From: Cycas panzhihuaensis
Lineage: Eukaryota; Cycadophyta
Direction: 5' to 3'
DNA: 64,000 nt
Assembly: GCA_023213395.1 (NCBI GenBank)
Contig: CM041465.1
Coordinates: forward strand, 132,253,741 to 132,317,740
A program made the position numbers and the translations under genes. Positions 21,706-31,891 of the stretch are shown piece by piece. Every line of letters begins with the position of its first letter. Within the stretch, counting starts at the first letter, position 1. The notes beneath the pieces are model-generated. The model saw nothing but the letters and a program-made list of their open reading frames with translations. It did no database searches and was not told the DNA's origin.

Positions 21706-22386
21706 TTGACCTGGCTGAGTATTGGTATAACTCCTCCCATCATTACGCCATTGGTATGTCCCCTTTTGGCTCTTTATGGCTACCACCCACCTTCTCACCA
21801 TACCCTAGCTACACATTTTAGAACAGCTTCTGTGCAACAAAAGCTCCAAGAAATGGATCAAATCTTGCATGCCCTTCGACAAAATCTAGCTAGTTCTCGA
21901 AATCGAATGAAGCAGCTAGCAGACCGCCACCGCTCAGATAGATCCTTTGATATTGGAGATCTAGTATACCTCCGCCTCCAACCTTATAAGCAACAATCAC
22001 TCAAGTCCCATCAAGGGCATAAATTAAGCCCCGCTACTATGGCCCTTATAAGATCCTCGCACAAAATTGGTGAAGTTGCTTATGCCCTTGAACTCAGCCC
22101 AAACACTAATATTCATAATGTCTTCCACGTATCCTGCCTAAAGAAATACCTTGGAGCTAAAGTTACACCCCACACAACCCTTCCTATTCTCTCCAAAGAA
22201 CAAACTCTTACAGTTCCTCCCGATAAAATCCTTGCTACCGCCAGGCCGCCTCCCGAATCGCACTATTTACGAACACTTGGTACAATGGGTTGGTGCGATC
22301 TTGATGAAGCTACTTGGGAGCTCGGAAGAGTTCATCCAGAACATCCTCATCTCCAACTGCGAGGACTCGGCGTCTCGAGGGGGACA
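21706..22386 (+). pseudogene. Gypsy-3 integrase C-terminus and chromodomain
   Basis: The frame at 21706-22512 has DIGDLVYLRLQPYKQ, GEVAYALELSPNTNIHNVFH and VSCLKKYLGA, the integrase C-terminal GPY-like region. A chromodomain follows, split over two frames: NRTIYEHLVQWVGA in one and LDEATWELG in the other (22250-22340), so there is at least one indel within it. The purine run GAGGGGGA at 22377-22384 just before the 3' LTR is the PPT. Confidence 0.87.
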
Positions 22387-22761
22387 CAGAACATAACCTC
22401 ACCTTTCCTTAGCAAGAGGAAACCACCAGCAAGTAAGGATGGACCGCTAAGTTATCCAATAAGATGTAAGGCCGCTAGGGCCACCAATAGAGTTATGTGC
22501 ATGGACCGCTAAGTCGTCCAATAAGATGTAAGGCCGCTAGGGCCACCAATAGAATCATTAAGGATGAAGACCCTTACTTGTATTTAAAGGGTTAAACTAC
22601 TCATAATGTTATGTAGTATGATATCTTGAAAGGAGAAAGTACTTCGGTACTCATTTTGGTGACTTATTTTCTGTGTTCTGTTTGCGCATTCGTGTTATTT
22701 GGCTTCAATTTCTGCTAAACATCAATTCTTCGAGCCCCGATTGCTGAGAAGGAACGGTCCA
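22387..22761 (+). repeat. Gypsy-3 3' LTR
   Basis: 375 bp, nearly identical to 16531-16899 over the first 260 bases, including the 62-bp tandem duplication. Differences concentrate in the last third (for example ACTTGTACTC against ACTTCGGTACTC). It ends GGTCCA, then TTTAC at 22762-22766, the target duplication. Confidence 0.92.
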
Positions 22762-22766
22762 TTTAC

Positions 22767-23559
22767 CTCCCATGTTTTGTTGGCAGAAGCTGTAGCGAAC
22801 AGGTATTGGGATCCCTTGTTGTGACTGTTTGTGGCATAATTTCCCCTCTTGTTGTATTTGGACCAAGTCAGAAGCCTTCCATTTATTTCCTTGGGTGCAT
22901 TGGAGTGCACGCATCTTAGACGAAGATTGCAGCAACAGGATTGCAAAAGTTTGAAGCCTATGGGTTGGTTAGCTTACAAACAGTGTGATCTGCAGGGAAA
23001 ATGCATTGTGATCAGTCTAGATATTCAGTTGATGAGTTTATGATGTATCATGCTGAGTGTCATTTGGTTACAGGTTTTATCCTTCATTGCTTCACTTTTC
23101 CGTGACATTATTCAGCAGGTGTGGAGGTTTGTTTGCCTAACATTGTGCTTGAGACAGAAGTAGGACCTAGTGACAAATTGATGATGAGGAGCTATTAGAT
23201 GATGAGATATGGATTGCAACCCCATGTTCTATTGACAGTTGAAGACCTGTAGGATGATGGAAGACTATGGATCAGCATGTCAGTCAAAGCTTGAGATAGA
23301 TACCAATGTTCCAATGAGTACAAATTTACGAAAGAGAGCTGTATTGAAGCAAAGAACTTAGTCAGTTTGTAAGTTGGTAAGCTTGTTATGCAGAATTTCT
23401 AATAGGAAGAAGGATTAAGGTACGATGAGACATTTTGCACCAGTCTCTATGTTTATTTGTCCATTTGATCCTTACTTTAACAACTTCAGATAGTTGGGTA
23501 TCGTATTGTATCATATCAACGTTTCTTAACGAAGACTTGAAGAGGTGATTCACATGGCT
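22767..23559 (+). other. Copia C interior after Gypsy-3, no domain
   Basis: Continuation of the copia C interior. Frames on both strands are short and I recognise nothing. If copia C ever had a complete pol, RT and most of RNase H would be expected here and are absent or unrecognisable. Confidence 0.5.
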
Positions 23560-23880
23560 CAAGTGGCTCAACCTCTTGGTTTAGTCAAAGGGATATGGCT
23601 GAGTTGAATGGACAAAGTGTTAGGTGCAGAGATAGTTGTATGGTTGTAGGTCTGTTGGAGCATTTCCAAAAAATTGAGCACATACGAAGCATGGCACCAT
23701 TACATCCAAATCAGGGAAGATGCAAGTTGAAGATTGTCCAAGTGGAGATCAACTTGTGGACATGTTCACCAAGCTCAAACTGAAGATCGCTACATCGACG
23801 TTCATGCATATTAGGTTGGGTAAGGTTACCCTTGAGAGGGGATCTATTTCCAATAATAATCCTTATTGCCCCACATTTAC
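23560..23880 (+). pseudogene. Copia C RNase H, C-terminal remnant
   Basis: The plus-strand frames read QVEDCPSGDQLVDMFTKLK at about 23720-23780, the degraded counterpart of the copia RNase H ending (…QLADIFTK…). The preceding MAELNGQSVR and HIRSMAPLHPNQG parts are in a shifted frame. This identifies the element as Ty1/copia. A polypurine tract ATTAAGAGGAGA follows at 23881-23892. Confidence 0.65.
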
Positions 23881-23892
23881 ATTAAGAGGAGA

Positions 23893-24216
23893 TGTTAGAA
23901 TATGTGTCCATACCGTCTAATGTAAAGTGGGCCTCCCTATTTATGCGCCTAATTATATGGAGAATCTTCTTGAGTGTAGTGAGCCGATGGATGTAAATTG
24001 TAATTATATTTGGCACTTTAAATCTATAAATATAGATCAAAGTTCAACTTTATATCAATATCATTTTATCATAATGTGAAATATTATCATTTGTGGGTTT
24101 TCACCCATAAGGGTTTCCCACGACAATATGGTATCCCGTGCGTTTGTTCCTACTTGATATCTGCCTGATGTGAAAGATTTTGTCGACCTTGTCTGCTTCA
24201 ATTGCGTTTTTTAATA
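23893..24216 (+). repeat. Copia C 3' LTR
   Basis: 324 bp, TGTTAGAATATG to TTTTTTAATA (the last bases mutated from TTCTAACA). It aligns over its full length with 13286-13609 with more substitutions than the Gypsy-3 LTR pair shows. The PPT at 23881-23892 adjoins it, and GTAAA at 24217-24221 repeats the target. Confidence 0.9.
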
Positions 24217-24227
24217 GTAAACATGAA

Positions 24228-24230
24228 ATA

Positions 24231-24252
<22 letters not shown>
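24228..24252. repeat. (TA)n microsatellite followed by T-run
   Basis: About 12 uninterrupted TA dinucleotides, followed by a run of ten T. It is located in Gypsy-1 leader DNA just past the copia C insertion. Confidence 0.95.
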
Positions 24253-24260
<8 letters not shown>

Positions 24261-24261
<1 letters not shown>

Positions 24262-25004
24262 GTTATGAGGTATACCTGTCGTGTGGGCTTATGGCTATAT
24301 GCCCCTAGTACAATATGAAAATGCTTTAAATTATTATTATTATTTTTAATGAATTCAATAAGTAGATGTTTTTTTGAACCTTCAAACAACAAGAGAAGTT
24401 GTTAATAATGAAAAATATCATTGAAAAATGAATTTTTGTTCTAGATTATGTGGATCCGTACGGTCGTGCAGTTGTACAAAAAAGTATGGCAAGAAAAGTA
24501 AAAAACAAAGTTGGCCTCAGATTCAAGATTTTTTTTGGTACCTATCTGAATTTGCAGTTGGTTTTTTGATTTGAGCTTTCGTTTGTGAGAATATTAGTTC
24601 GAAAAAATGAATGGAAGCTAGGATTTTAAATCAAATTTTGTTCACATTTAAGGAAAAAGAATGAAATAAAATGTTGCAAATTTATACTTGAAAGAAAGCT
24701 CTAGTCGAGAGGAGGAGATTAAGACTAGTTTTGAAGAAAATGACTAAGAAGTCAAAGAGAAATCTATAGTTGAAGCCTCAAACCTGCGCCTATGATTTTT
24801 TGCATTTTTCCACTTATATAGATGGAATTTGATATCGGTACTTTGGGATAAATTGATGTATGTATGGAGGCACACAAACTAGTAAATTTTTGTCTTGATC
24901 TGAGCACCCTTTTTTTTCTCTGCCATATGACTATCTATATGGCAGCCTATACACCTTTTGCAAATCTCTGGTCTTCAAAAAATAGTGGTCTCATCTGAAA
25001 CTTT
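24261..25004 (-). other. Gypsy-1 leader region
   Basis: AT-rich sequence between the copia C insertion and the Gypsy-1 primer site. It has no coding frame of known type. By position it is the 5' untranslated leader of Gypsy-1 read on the minus strand. Confidence 0.55.
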
Positions 25005-25391
25005 GCTTTGATACCATCTGATGTGAAATCGTGGGTGCATAGACTCAGAGAACATTACCCATTTAATTGGGATTGTCGAAGAGGTGATTTAATGAATTGT
25101 CTTCTATTATCTTGTAATCCGGTTTACATCACGAAAACACGCACTTACGATTTTTACAATGAAGGTGCCTCTCATTTATGTCGAGGGCCCAATAACGACT
25201 TCAAAAACTTCCTTCTAACTATCCAACTAATTGGTTGACTTAACTTTACTATCTGTCTCTTAGCTTTCTATTTAATTGACAGTTGAGTTATTTGACTAAA
25301 TTTCTAACTTAATCGTACTTTACATATAAGTACAGTAATATACACATAACATTACATAGTCTTAAAACATATGAATGAGTGTTGCTCATGA
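25005..25391 (-). repeat. Gypsy-1 5' LTR (25019-25391) with primer site
   Basis: The LTR is 373 bp, from TGATGTGAAATC to GCTCATGA, pairing with 4412-4786. GCTTTGATACCA at 25005-25016 is the reverse complement of TGGTATCAAAGC, a primer site with one change from the consensus. TTTGA at 25392-25396 repeats the target seen at 4407-4411. Confidence 0.88.
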
Positions 25392-25880
25392 TTTGAGACG
25401 ATAGATCTTAGACTTCATTATTTTCTTAGCATGAAGGTGTGTCAACAACCAAGTAATATCCTCATATCCCAAGCCAAATATACTTGGGACATTTTGCAAC
25501 ATTTCAGAATGGAGGATTGCAAACTAGCGACTAACCCTGTGGACACTGGCAAAAAATTATCAACTGATGAGGAAACAAAATCTGGAGATTACATACTATT
25601 TAGACAATTAGTGGGTAGTCTAATCTATTTTACTAACACTAGACTAAACATTTCATATGTTGTTGGAATCTGCCCCAGGTTCATATCTCAACTCAGTTAG
25701 AGACATTGGAATGTTGCAAAGCGTATTCTTAGATATCTGAAAGATACATTGTAGCATGGTTGACACTAATTCATAACAAGAACTTCACATTATAGGGGTT
25801 CTTAGATTTTGATTGGGTTGGATGTTAAGATAGTCAATGATCAACCTCGGGTTATTGTTATAACCTTGGGTCAAATGTTG
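25392..25880 (+). pseudogene. Copia A, RT end and RNase H, right half
   Basis: Continues the frame interrupted at 4411. It has FLSMKVCQQPSNILISQAKY, LQHFRMEDCKLATNPVD, RQLVGSLIYFTNTRLNISY (open at 25431-25700), then after a stop the RNase H start with DFDWVGC and STSGYCYNLGSNVV up to 25880. There the next LTR fragment cuts it. The rest of copia A is not found to the right. Confidence 0.85.
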
Positions 25881-26108
25881 TGATGAGTATCACTCATCCA
25901 TATGTTTTGGCACTATGCACTATTATGTGTATATTATTTTACTTATATGCAAAGTACATTTAAGTTAGAAAGTTACTCAATTAACTCAATTGTTAGTTAG
26001 TTAAAACGTTAAGAGACAATTAGTAAAGTTAAGTAAGTTAGTCAGTTGGATAGTTAGAAGGTCGTTTTTCGAAGTGGTTATTGAGCCTTCAAAATAAGTG
26101 AGAGGCAC
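25881..26108 (+). repeat. Inverted, truncated LTR of the Gypsy-1 family
   Basis: Starts TGATGAGTATCACTCATCC and matches the reverse complement of 4786 back to about 4560, so it is a Gypsy-1-family LTR in the opposite orientation. It is cut at 26108, where it joins the antisense pol end of element E. About 230 of the expected 375 bases remain. It inserted in the RNase H of copia A. Confidence 0.8.
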
Positions 26109-27100
26109 CACTATAATCTTCCCTTCTTCATCCAACATCGACAATTCCATTTGCAGGGTGGTAGTTTGTCTTAGCTTGCATTTGAGGCAAGAGACACAGA
26201 AGATGCTATGGATGCAATTGGTTGGTGGCAAGTCAAGTTGGTATGCCACTTCTCCCAACTTGTCTAAAATTTGGTACAGGCCAAAGAATCATGTCTGTAA
26301 TTTGAATTTGCCTGATTGCTTCAAAGTGGCTTGCTTATATGGTTGAAGGCTCAAGAATGCCCAATCTCCAATTTTAAATGATCTTTCTATTATGTGTAGA
26401 TCCGCTTGTTGTTTCACTCGATTTCTGGCCAAATTGAGGTTGTCCTTAAGTATCTACATTGTCCGCGTCATTTGCTCTTATATGTTCTGGACTCATGAGC
26501 TATTAGCCCATGTGAGAAGTGAAGGGGGTTTGAAGCCATATAATGATTCAAATGGAGTCATTTTAGCAGATGTATGGTAGGTGGTATTGTACCACCATTC
26601 AGCTAGATGTAGCCATTTATGCCATTCCTATTGTTTATCAGATGGGGAGTTCTGTAGATATCCTTCTAGGCATTCATTTATAGCCTCAATTTGTCCATTA
26701 GTCTACAGGTGATAGGATGTTCTCATGGAAAATTTTGTGCTGGCTTGTTTGAACAATTCATGCCAAAAAAGGCTTGTAAACTTGGGATCTTGATTGATAA
26801 TGATGACTTTAGGGAATCCATGAAATCGATAGATCTCCTTGAAGAAAAGCTTGACAATTTGACTAGATTTTGCAGTTCCTTGAATTCCTCTGAAGTGGGC
26901 GTATTTGGTTAGACAATCAACTACTAAAAAGATTGCGCCTTTCCCTTATGACTTGGAAAGCCATGCTATAAAATCCATTGAAATTTCTTCCCACTTCTAT
27001 TTCAGAATATGTAGGGGATGAAGTAACCTTGGAACCTTGATACTCTCTTTTTTGTTTCTCTGGCACACCTTGCATTCTAGAATGAATTTGAAAACATTTG
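26109..27100 (-). pseudogene. Gypsy E integrase
   Basis: The minus-strand reading gives CKVCQRNKKESI (finger end), ISMDFIAWL with the first Asp, RFHGFPKVIIINQDPKFTS, TNGQIEAINECLEGY with the Glu, and at 26140-26258 GEVAYQLDLPPTN and VSCLK. The second catalytic Asp appears as Asn in IINQDPKF. Multiple stops are present. The frame ends at the LTR junction at 26108, so any chromodomain is lost. Confidence 0.82.
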
Positions 27101-27379
27101 CTTTCATTCCCTTCTGTAAAAATATATTGTGAATTTGGTGGTATGTCTTGTCAATCCCCACATGTTCTACCATGAAAGTGGGGAAGAATTTTGTTCTTGA
27201 TTATTAATATTGCTGATACAACATTCTTTTCTTAACATAAAATCAAGTTGCCTTTGAGTTCATACTCTATTTGTTCCTCGTTGCATATTTCCTGTTGTAT
27301 TTTTTGGGTCATTGAGTCCCCTAGATATTCTTGGGCCACCTCATCGATCTAGCTTGGGGTGCCGTTGGAAACTACCTTC

Positions 27380-28480
27380 ACAAAGATGTCTTCGAGGATT
27401 CATGATAACGCATTTATAGCAATATTTTCTTTTCCTTTCTTCTAAATGATGTCAATATCAAACGTCTAAAGCTTACTGATCCATTTTTGTTGCTTGTCAG
27501 ACAAGGCCTTCTAATTCAGGAAGTATTTTAGGCTATCATGGTTGATCTTGATGACGAACTTGCTTCCTAATTGATATTGTCACCATTGGCGTATAACATG
27601 CATGATGGTTAGCATCTCCTTATCATAAATAGGTGTTAGTCATTCTCTTGCATTGAGCTTGCAACTCTCATATCCAAGGGGTCTGTCATCTTGGAGAAGC
27701 ACGACTCCTAGTCGTACTCCTAATGCATCACATTCCAACACGAAAGGGATGGTTAAAGTCTGGTGTTGTGAGAACTGGTGTAGTCACCATTGCTGGTTTT
27801 AGTATTTGAAATGCTCCTTCTATAGGTTCGCTCTCTGTGAACGATTCTTTCTTTGTTAGATTGATTAGTGGGGTTGTGATGTTGCCATACCCTTTTAATA
27901 AAGTGTCACAAGAATCCAATTGTGCTTAGAAAACTCCTGATGTATGTCACATTCTTTGGTGTGGGCCATTTTATAATTGCTCAAATCTTTTTAGGATCTA
28001 TTTTGACACCTTCCTGAGTAAAAATGTGTCCAAGATACTCAAGTTCTGTCTGCCAGGAGGTGCATTTGGCCTTGTTTTGAAGAGTTGGTTGTCTTCAAGT
28101 ACCTGTAGTATAGACTTAATATGTCCAAGATGTTCTTCCTAGGTCCTATTATAGATCAAAATCTCATCAAAGAATATAGGCATAAACTTGCGCAAAAGGG
28201 TTTGCTTTGAAATGTGGCCAGAGCATTAGTTAGCCCTAATGGCATGATGCAGAATTCAAACAACCCATTATGGGTTTAGAAAGCCATCTTATACATGTCT
28301 TCGGCCTTTATATGGATTTGATAGTAACTAGAGCACAAATCAATTTTAGAGAAGTATTGTGTTCCATGAAGCTCATCGAGTAGATCGTCGATTCAAGGAA
28401 TTGGGTACCTATTCTTCATTGTGAGCTCGTTGAGTTCTCTGTAGTCTACGCGCATGTAATATGACCCATCCTTCTTTTGA
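27380..28480 (-). pseudogene. Gypsy E RT and RNase H
   Basis: Blocks in minus-strand order: finger and palm pieces at about 27960-28480, including a region opposite 28140-28180 that matches the FFDDILIY box in degraded form; then LLKGYGNITTPLINLTKKE and TTPVLTTPDFNHPF at 27728-27919; then RNase H pieces to about 27400. Stops and frameshifts occur about every 100-200 bases. Confidence 0.75.
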
Positions 28481-29884
28481 CTTAAGATAATTGGAGATGC
28501 GAAAGGATTGGAACTAGGAGCAATGTACCCTTGTTGCAAGAATTCTTGGGTAATTCACTCAATTTCCTTATTGGAATGGTACAGATGTTGATATGCTCAT
28601 TGTTCACTAGTGCAGCCTGTGGCAATAATTCAATATTGTGCTTGCATCCTTCGCTCAGAGGCATGGTTCTTCAAAAATTTTATTGTGTTTGTTGAGGGAT
28701 CTTGTACCTCCTTCAAAACATCTTCAATTGAAAGTTTATAACACGTCATCAAATAAGAGGCTGAATGTTTCCTTGGTAATTTCTCCATCTAGTGTGATGT
28801 TATCGGCTATGTTGGCGATGTTGGTGGTGCCTGCAACTTATACTTGTCTCCCTTCTAGAAAAATTCATTAAAGGTGTCTTTTCATTTGTAATAATATTCC
28901 TTAGGTTTTGTAGCCATTGAATACCAAAAAAGTACATTGACTCCTCTTATTGGCATAACGAACATGTTTGTACTAACGAAATAGTCTATTATTTGTAAGT
29001 GCATCTTAGCATAAAATCCTCCATAGGGCATACTCTTTCAGTTGGCAATTGCGACCTGAAATTGTTTGCACAATTATATTTGAAGATTGACCCTAGTTGC
29101 CATAGGTCTATTAATGAAATTGTGAGTGCTACTGTTGTCCACAAGAACTGAAATTGTTGTGTGTTTTAATCATCCCTTCAAAACAAAGTGTTTATGGTAT
29201 TCTAACCTCTCTTGTAATGGCTTGCAACAATATCAACACGTTTTGACATCAGTCTCATTGAGTAATTCCTCAATCTCTACTTTGTCATCGATTGGCGGTA
29301 GCTCGTCTAATGGATCCTTTGTGCTAGGAAGGTATACATCCTCATTGTTGATCATAAATATCTATTTGGTTGGGCACTTGTGGCTATAGCTCCATTATCC
29401 ATTGCAATCTCAACATATCCTCCTCCTTAGATGTTTAGCCTTGGATAGTTTACTCCTAGCTAGTCCACTTGCCTTTTCTTCTTTAAGTGTAGCCTCAGCT
29501 TTCATGCCTAAGCGCTACCAATTTGGCTGGTCGCTTTGACCTTGATACCTAAAATGTTTGTTACAATGAACATAACTCTTGCTAGACTCCCCAAAATCAA
29601 CTCTAATATTCCTCGCTTGGCGGATGGCTTCTCTTAACATCTCCACTCCCAATGTTTTTAGGCAAAAACTTAATAGTCCCCTGAAGCCCTGCAATATATG
29701 ATTCCAATTGTAGACAGGATGCTATTTTAGTGGTGATCAAGCTTTGTAGATTCTGAAACTGCTCAGTGTAGGACTGCACTGAACTAGTCTGCTATAATTG
29801 CATAAGTTGAGCAAAATAATCCGTGTTCTAGGTCTCTTCACATTGCTTTATTAGAGATGTCTTTAGGAAATCCCAATTGAAATG
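28481..29884 (-). pseudogene. Gypsy E gag, protease and linker
   Basis: On the minus strand, gag at about 29560-29884 includes FNWDFLKTSLIKQCEET and DYFAQLM. A zinc-region relic lies near 29360-29410, and a protease start VLVDNSSTHNFINRP at about 29105-29150, with Asn-Ser in place of the Ser-Gly after the Asp. The protease-RT linker occupies 28490-29000. Many stops interrupt it. Confidence 0.78.
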
Positions 29885-29887
29885 TGT

Positions 29888-30095
29888 TGTTCCTATCAGA
29901 ACAATCACCGAATTGAATAGACAATGATTCAATACATTATCCAGGAGAGAAAATCTCTCATATAAATACATCATATGTACATAGAAGGCCCAATGCATGT
30001 TGGCCAAGTGTCACGAGTACATTAAAGAGGGGTTGGACACATAACCCTCAACTTTACCTTAGGCACAAAGATAGAACATTATTATTTCTCTAATA
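29888..30095 (-). repeat. Copia F 3' LTR
   Basis: About 208 bp. Sense start TATTAGAGAAATAATAATG directly follows the PPT AAGAGAGGG (antisense CCCTCTCTT at 30096-30104). Sense end is GTTCTGATAGGAACA. A TATTTATATG-like promoter box lies near 29958-29970 (plus-strand view). The beginning TATTAG, rather than TG, is shared with the 5' LTR of copia G. Confidence 0.75.
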
Positions 30096-30110
30096 CCCTC
30101 TCTTAATGTT

Positions 30111-30845
30111 TTATCTTTTGTTTTCAACACCAAATAGTTGTTTGAGATGTTGAAATTTATCCTTTGGAAGTGCTTTTGTAAAAATATCAGCAAGTTGTTC
30201 TTCACTGTTGTAGTACAAGTAGTCTATTTCTTTACTTTGAACTTTTTCTCGGATAAAGTGATGGTGAACTTCAATGTGTTTGGTTTTGGCATGAAACACT
30301 AAATTCTTTGTGAATTTGATAACACTTCAGTGATTGTAGAAAATGGATGTTGGTTGATCTTGTTTCTGCTTCAAATCCTTGGGCAATTGTTTGATCCACA
30401 CTCCTTGGCAAGTTGCACTAACAACTGCTTTGTATTCTGCTTTTGTGGATGATAGAGCTATTGTGGACTGTTTCTTGTTGCTCCAGGAAATAATTGTAGA
30501 TCCTAGTGAGAAGCAATACCTTGTGGTAGACTTTCTTTATTGTTTGTGTCCTGTCTAATCTAAATCACTATACCCAACTAGTTGAAAATTCGAGTCCTGA
30601 GCATAGTTGAGACCCATTATCTGTGCTCCTTTAATGTATCTGAGGATTCTCTTAGCAACATTCTAGTGGGACAATTTAGGATGTTATATATATCTAGATA
30701 CAACTCCTACTTGAGTATGAAATGTCTAGTTTTGTGGCTCTGAGATAGACAAGACTACCTATCAACTATCTGTACAGAGTTCCATATACAGTTTGACCAT
30801 ATCATCAGTATTTAGAGTGCAGTCAATTTCCATTGGAGTAGTACA
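30111..30845 (-). pseudogene. Copia F RNase H
   Basis: Ends at a natural stop at 30111, with KHIEVHHHFIREKVQSKEID and QLADIFTKALPKDKF. Upstream, the SDW.G and TSGYCF..GSTIISW blocks are readable in broken frames. RNase H removes RNA from the RNA/DNA hybrid during reverse transcription; this copy is decayed. Confidence 0.82.
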
Positions 30846-30846
30846 A

Positions 30847-31500
30847 CTATTGCAATCTTCCATTTTGAATTTTTGATGAAATTTTTTTTACATTTTTTTT
30901 TTGGGATATGAAAACAAATTCTTTTTGTTGGTTGACCTCAAGACCTAGATAATAATGAAGTAGACCCACATTTGTCATTTCAAACTGATCTTCCATATGT
31001 AGTTTGACTTGGCAGATAGTTTCATCATCATTTTTTGTAACTATCATATCATCTACATAAACTACAATGATAGTTATTAAATTATTTTTATTTATTTTAA
31101 TGTAGAGACTAGGGTCAAAGTCACATTTGTAAAAAATTGTTTGTCGTAGATGTTGATCCAACTTTGCATACCATGCTTTGCATACCATGCTCTAGGTGCT
31201 TTCTTCAATCCATATAGGGCCTTTTTAAACTTGTAAACAAGGTGCTCTTCGCCCTTTTTCACATATCCCATTGGTTGATGCATGTAGACTTCTTCAACCA
31301 AATCTCCATTCAAAAAAGCAACCTTTACATCAAGTTATATGACTTTCCATTTAAATTGGGTTGCCATTGCTATTACTGTATGTACAGTAATTAATTTGGC
31401 TATTGGTGAAAAGGTTTCCTCATAATCCATTCCTTCTGTTTGAGTGTAACCTTTTGCAACCAATCTTGCTTTATACTTTTCAACAATGCCATCAGACTTC
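30847..31500 (-). pseudogene. Copia F reverse transcriptase
   Basis: Two overlapping open frames (30847-31188 and 31092-31313) hold [20 protein letters not shown] and the active site VVYVDDMIVTKND, then GLLHYYLGLEVNQQ. A 14-base duplication (CATACCATGCTTTG) at about 31170-31190 causes the frame switch right after RAWYAK. Upstream blocks to about 31500 are broken by stops. Confidence 0.87.
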
Positions 31501-31891
31501 TCCTTTATTTTATAAACCTATTTGCAACAAGCAATAGGTTTATTTATGGGAGCATTCACCAATTCTTAGGTCTTATTTCTTCTAATGGCATTAATTTTTG
31601 CATCTATGGCTTCTTGCCATTTTAGATGACCATAAGCTTTTGAATAATTTTGTAGTTCAATAGAACACAGTAATTTTTGATGTTTTTGTGACCTAGTTCT
31701 TTGCTAAAAAATATTCCCTTTGGAGTCTTCAAGAGTTTTAATGTGCCACTTAGGTAATTTCCTTGAAGATTCATGGCTGCTATCTTGAGAAGAACTTTGG
31801 TCTTCTTCGATTAGTTGAGGTTGTTCTAGGATGCCACCTTCTTGAAGCTTGCTATTTGATGTTTTCTACCATAGCAACTTCAGATATTTCT

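Larger units (their letters stand above)
16531..22761 (+). mobile_element. Gypsy-3, chromovirus-like, best preserved element
   Basis: 6.2 kb plus-strand element inside copia C. LTRs are at 16531-16899 and 22387-22761, with target duplication TTTAC at 16526-16530 and 22762-22766. Gag, protease, RT, RNase H, integrase and chromodomain are present in order. Damage is limited: one in-frame stop in gag, frameshifts in protease, after RT, in integrase and in the chromodomain. Base composition is more C-rich than the surroundings. It is the deepest layer of the nest and so the latest arrival there. Confidence 0.93.
13286..24216 (+). mobile_element. Copia C, largely non-coding, interrupted by Gypsy-3
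   Basis: LTRs of 324 bp each lie at 13286-13609 and 23893-24216, with target duplication GTAAA at 13281-13285 and 24217-24221. The primer site is at 13610-13621 and the PPT at 23881-23892. Without Gypsy-3 the element is about 4.7 kb. Only a fragment of copia RNase H is recognisable near its 3' end; the rest of the interior carries no domain I can name. This resembles a LARD-like non-autonomous derivative or a heavily deleted copia. Confidence 0.88.
4412..25391 (-). mobile_element. Gypsy-1, minus strand, hosting four further insertions
   Basis: Bounded by LTRs at 4412-4786 (3') and 25019-25391 (5') with a 5-bp target duplication TTTGA at 4407-4411 and 25392-25396. The antisense PPT adjoins the left LTR and the antisense primer site adjoins the right one, so the orientation is minus. 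The copia A frame is continuous across the insertion. After removing Gypsy-2, copia C and LTR D, only about 3-4 kb remains: leader, gag, protease and a short tail. I find no RT, RNase H or integrase, so it was probably non-autonomous (TR-GAG-like) or suffered a deletion. Confidence 0.85.
26109..29884 (-). mobile_element. Gypsy E, minus strand, truncated at both ends
   Basis: Gag, protease, RT, RNase H and integrase relics in order on the minus strand, with no LTR of its own. Its gag zinc region (a DCNG.WSYSHKC block near 29360-29410) closely resembles that of element K at 60048, so E and K belong to one family. The left end abuts an inverted LTR of another family and the right end abuts the copia F LTR, so both ends look like rearrangement or insertion scars. 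Confidence 0.8.
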
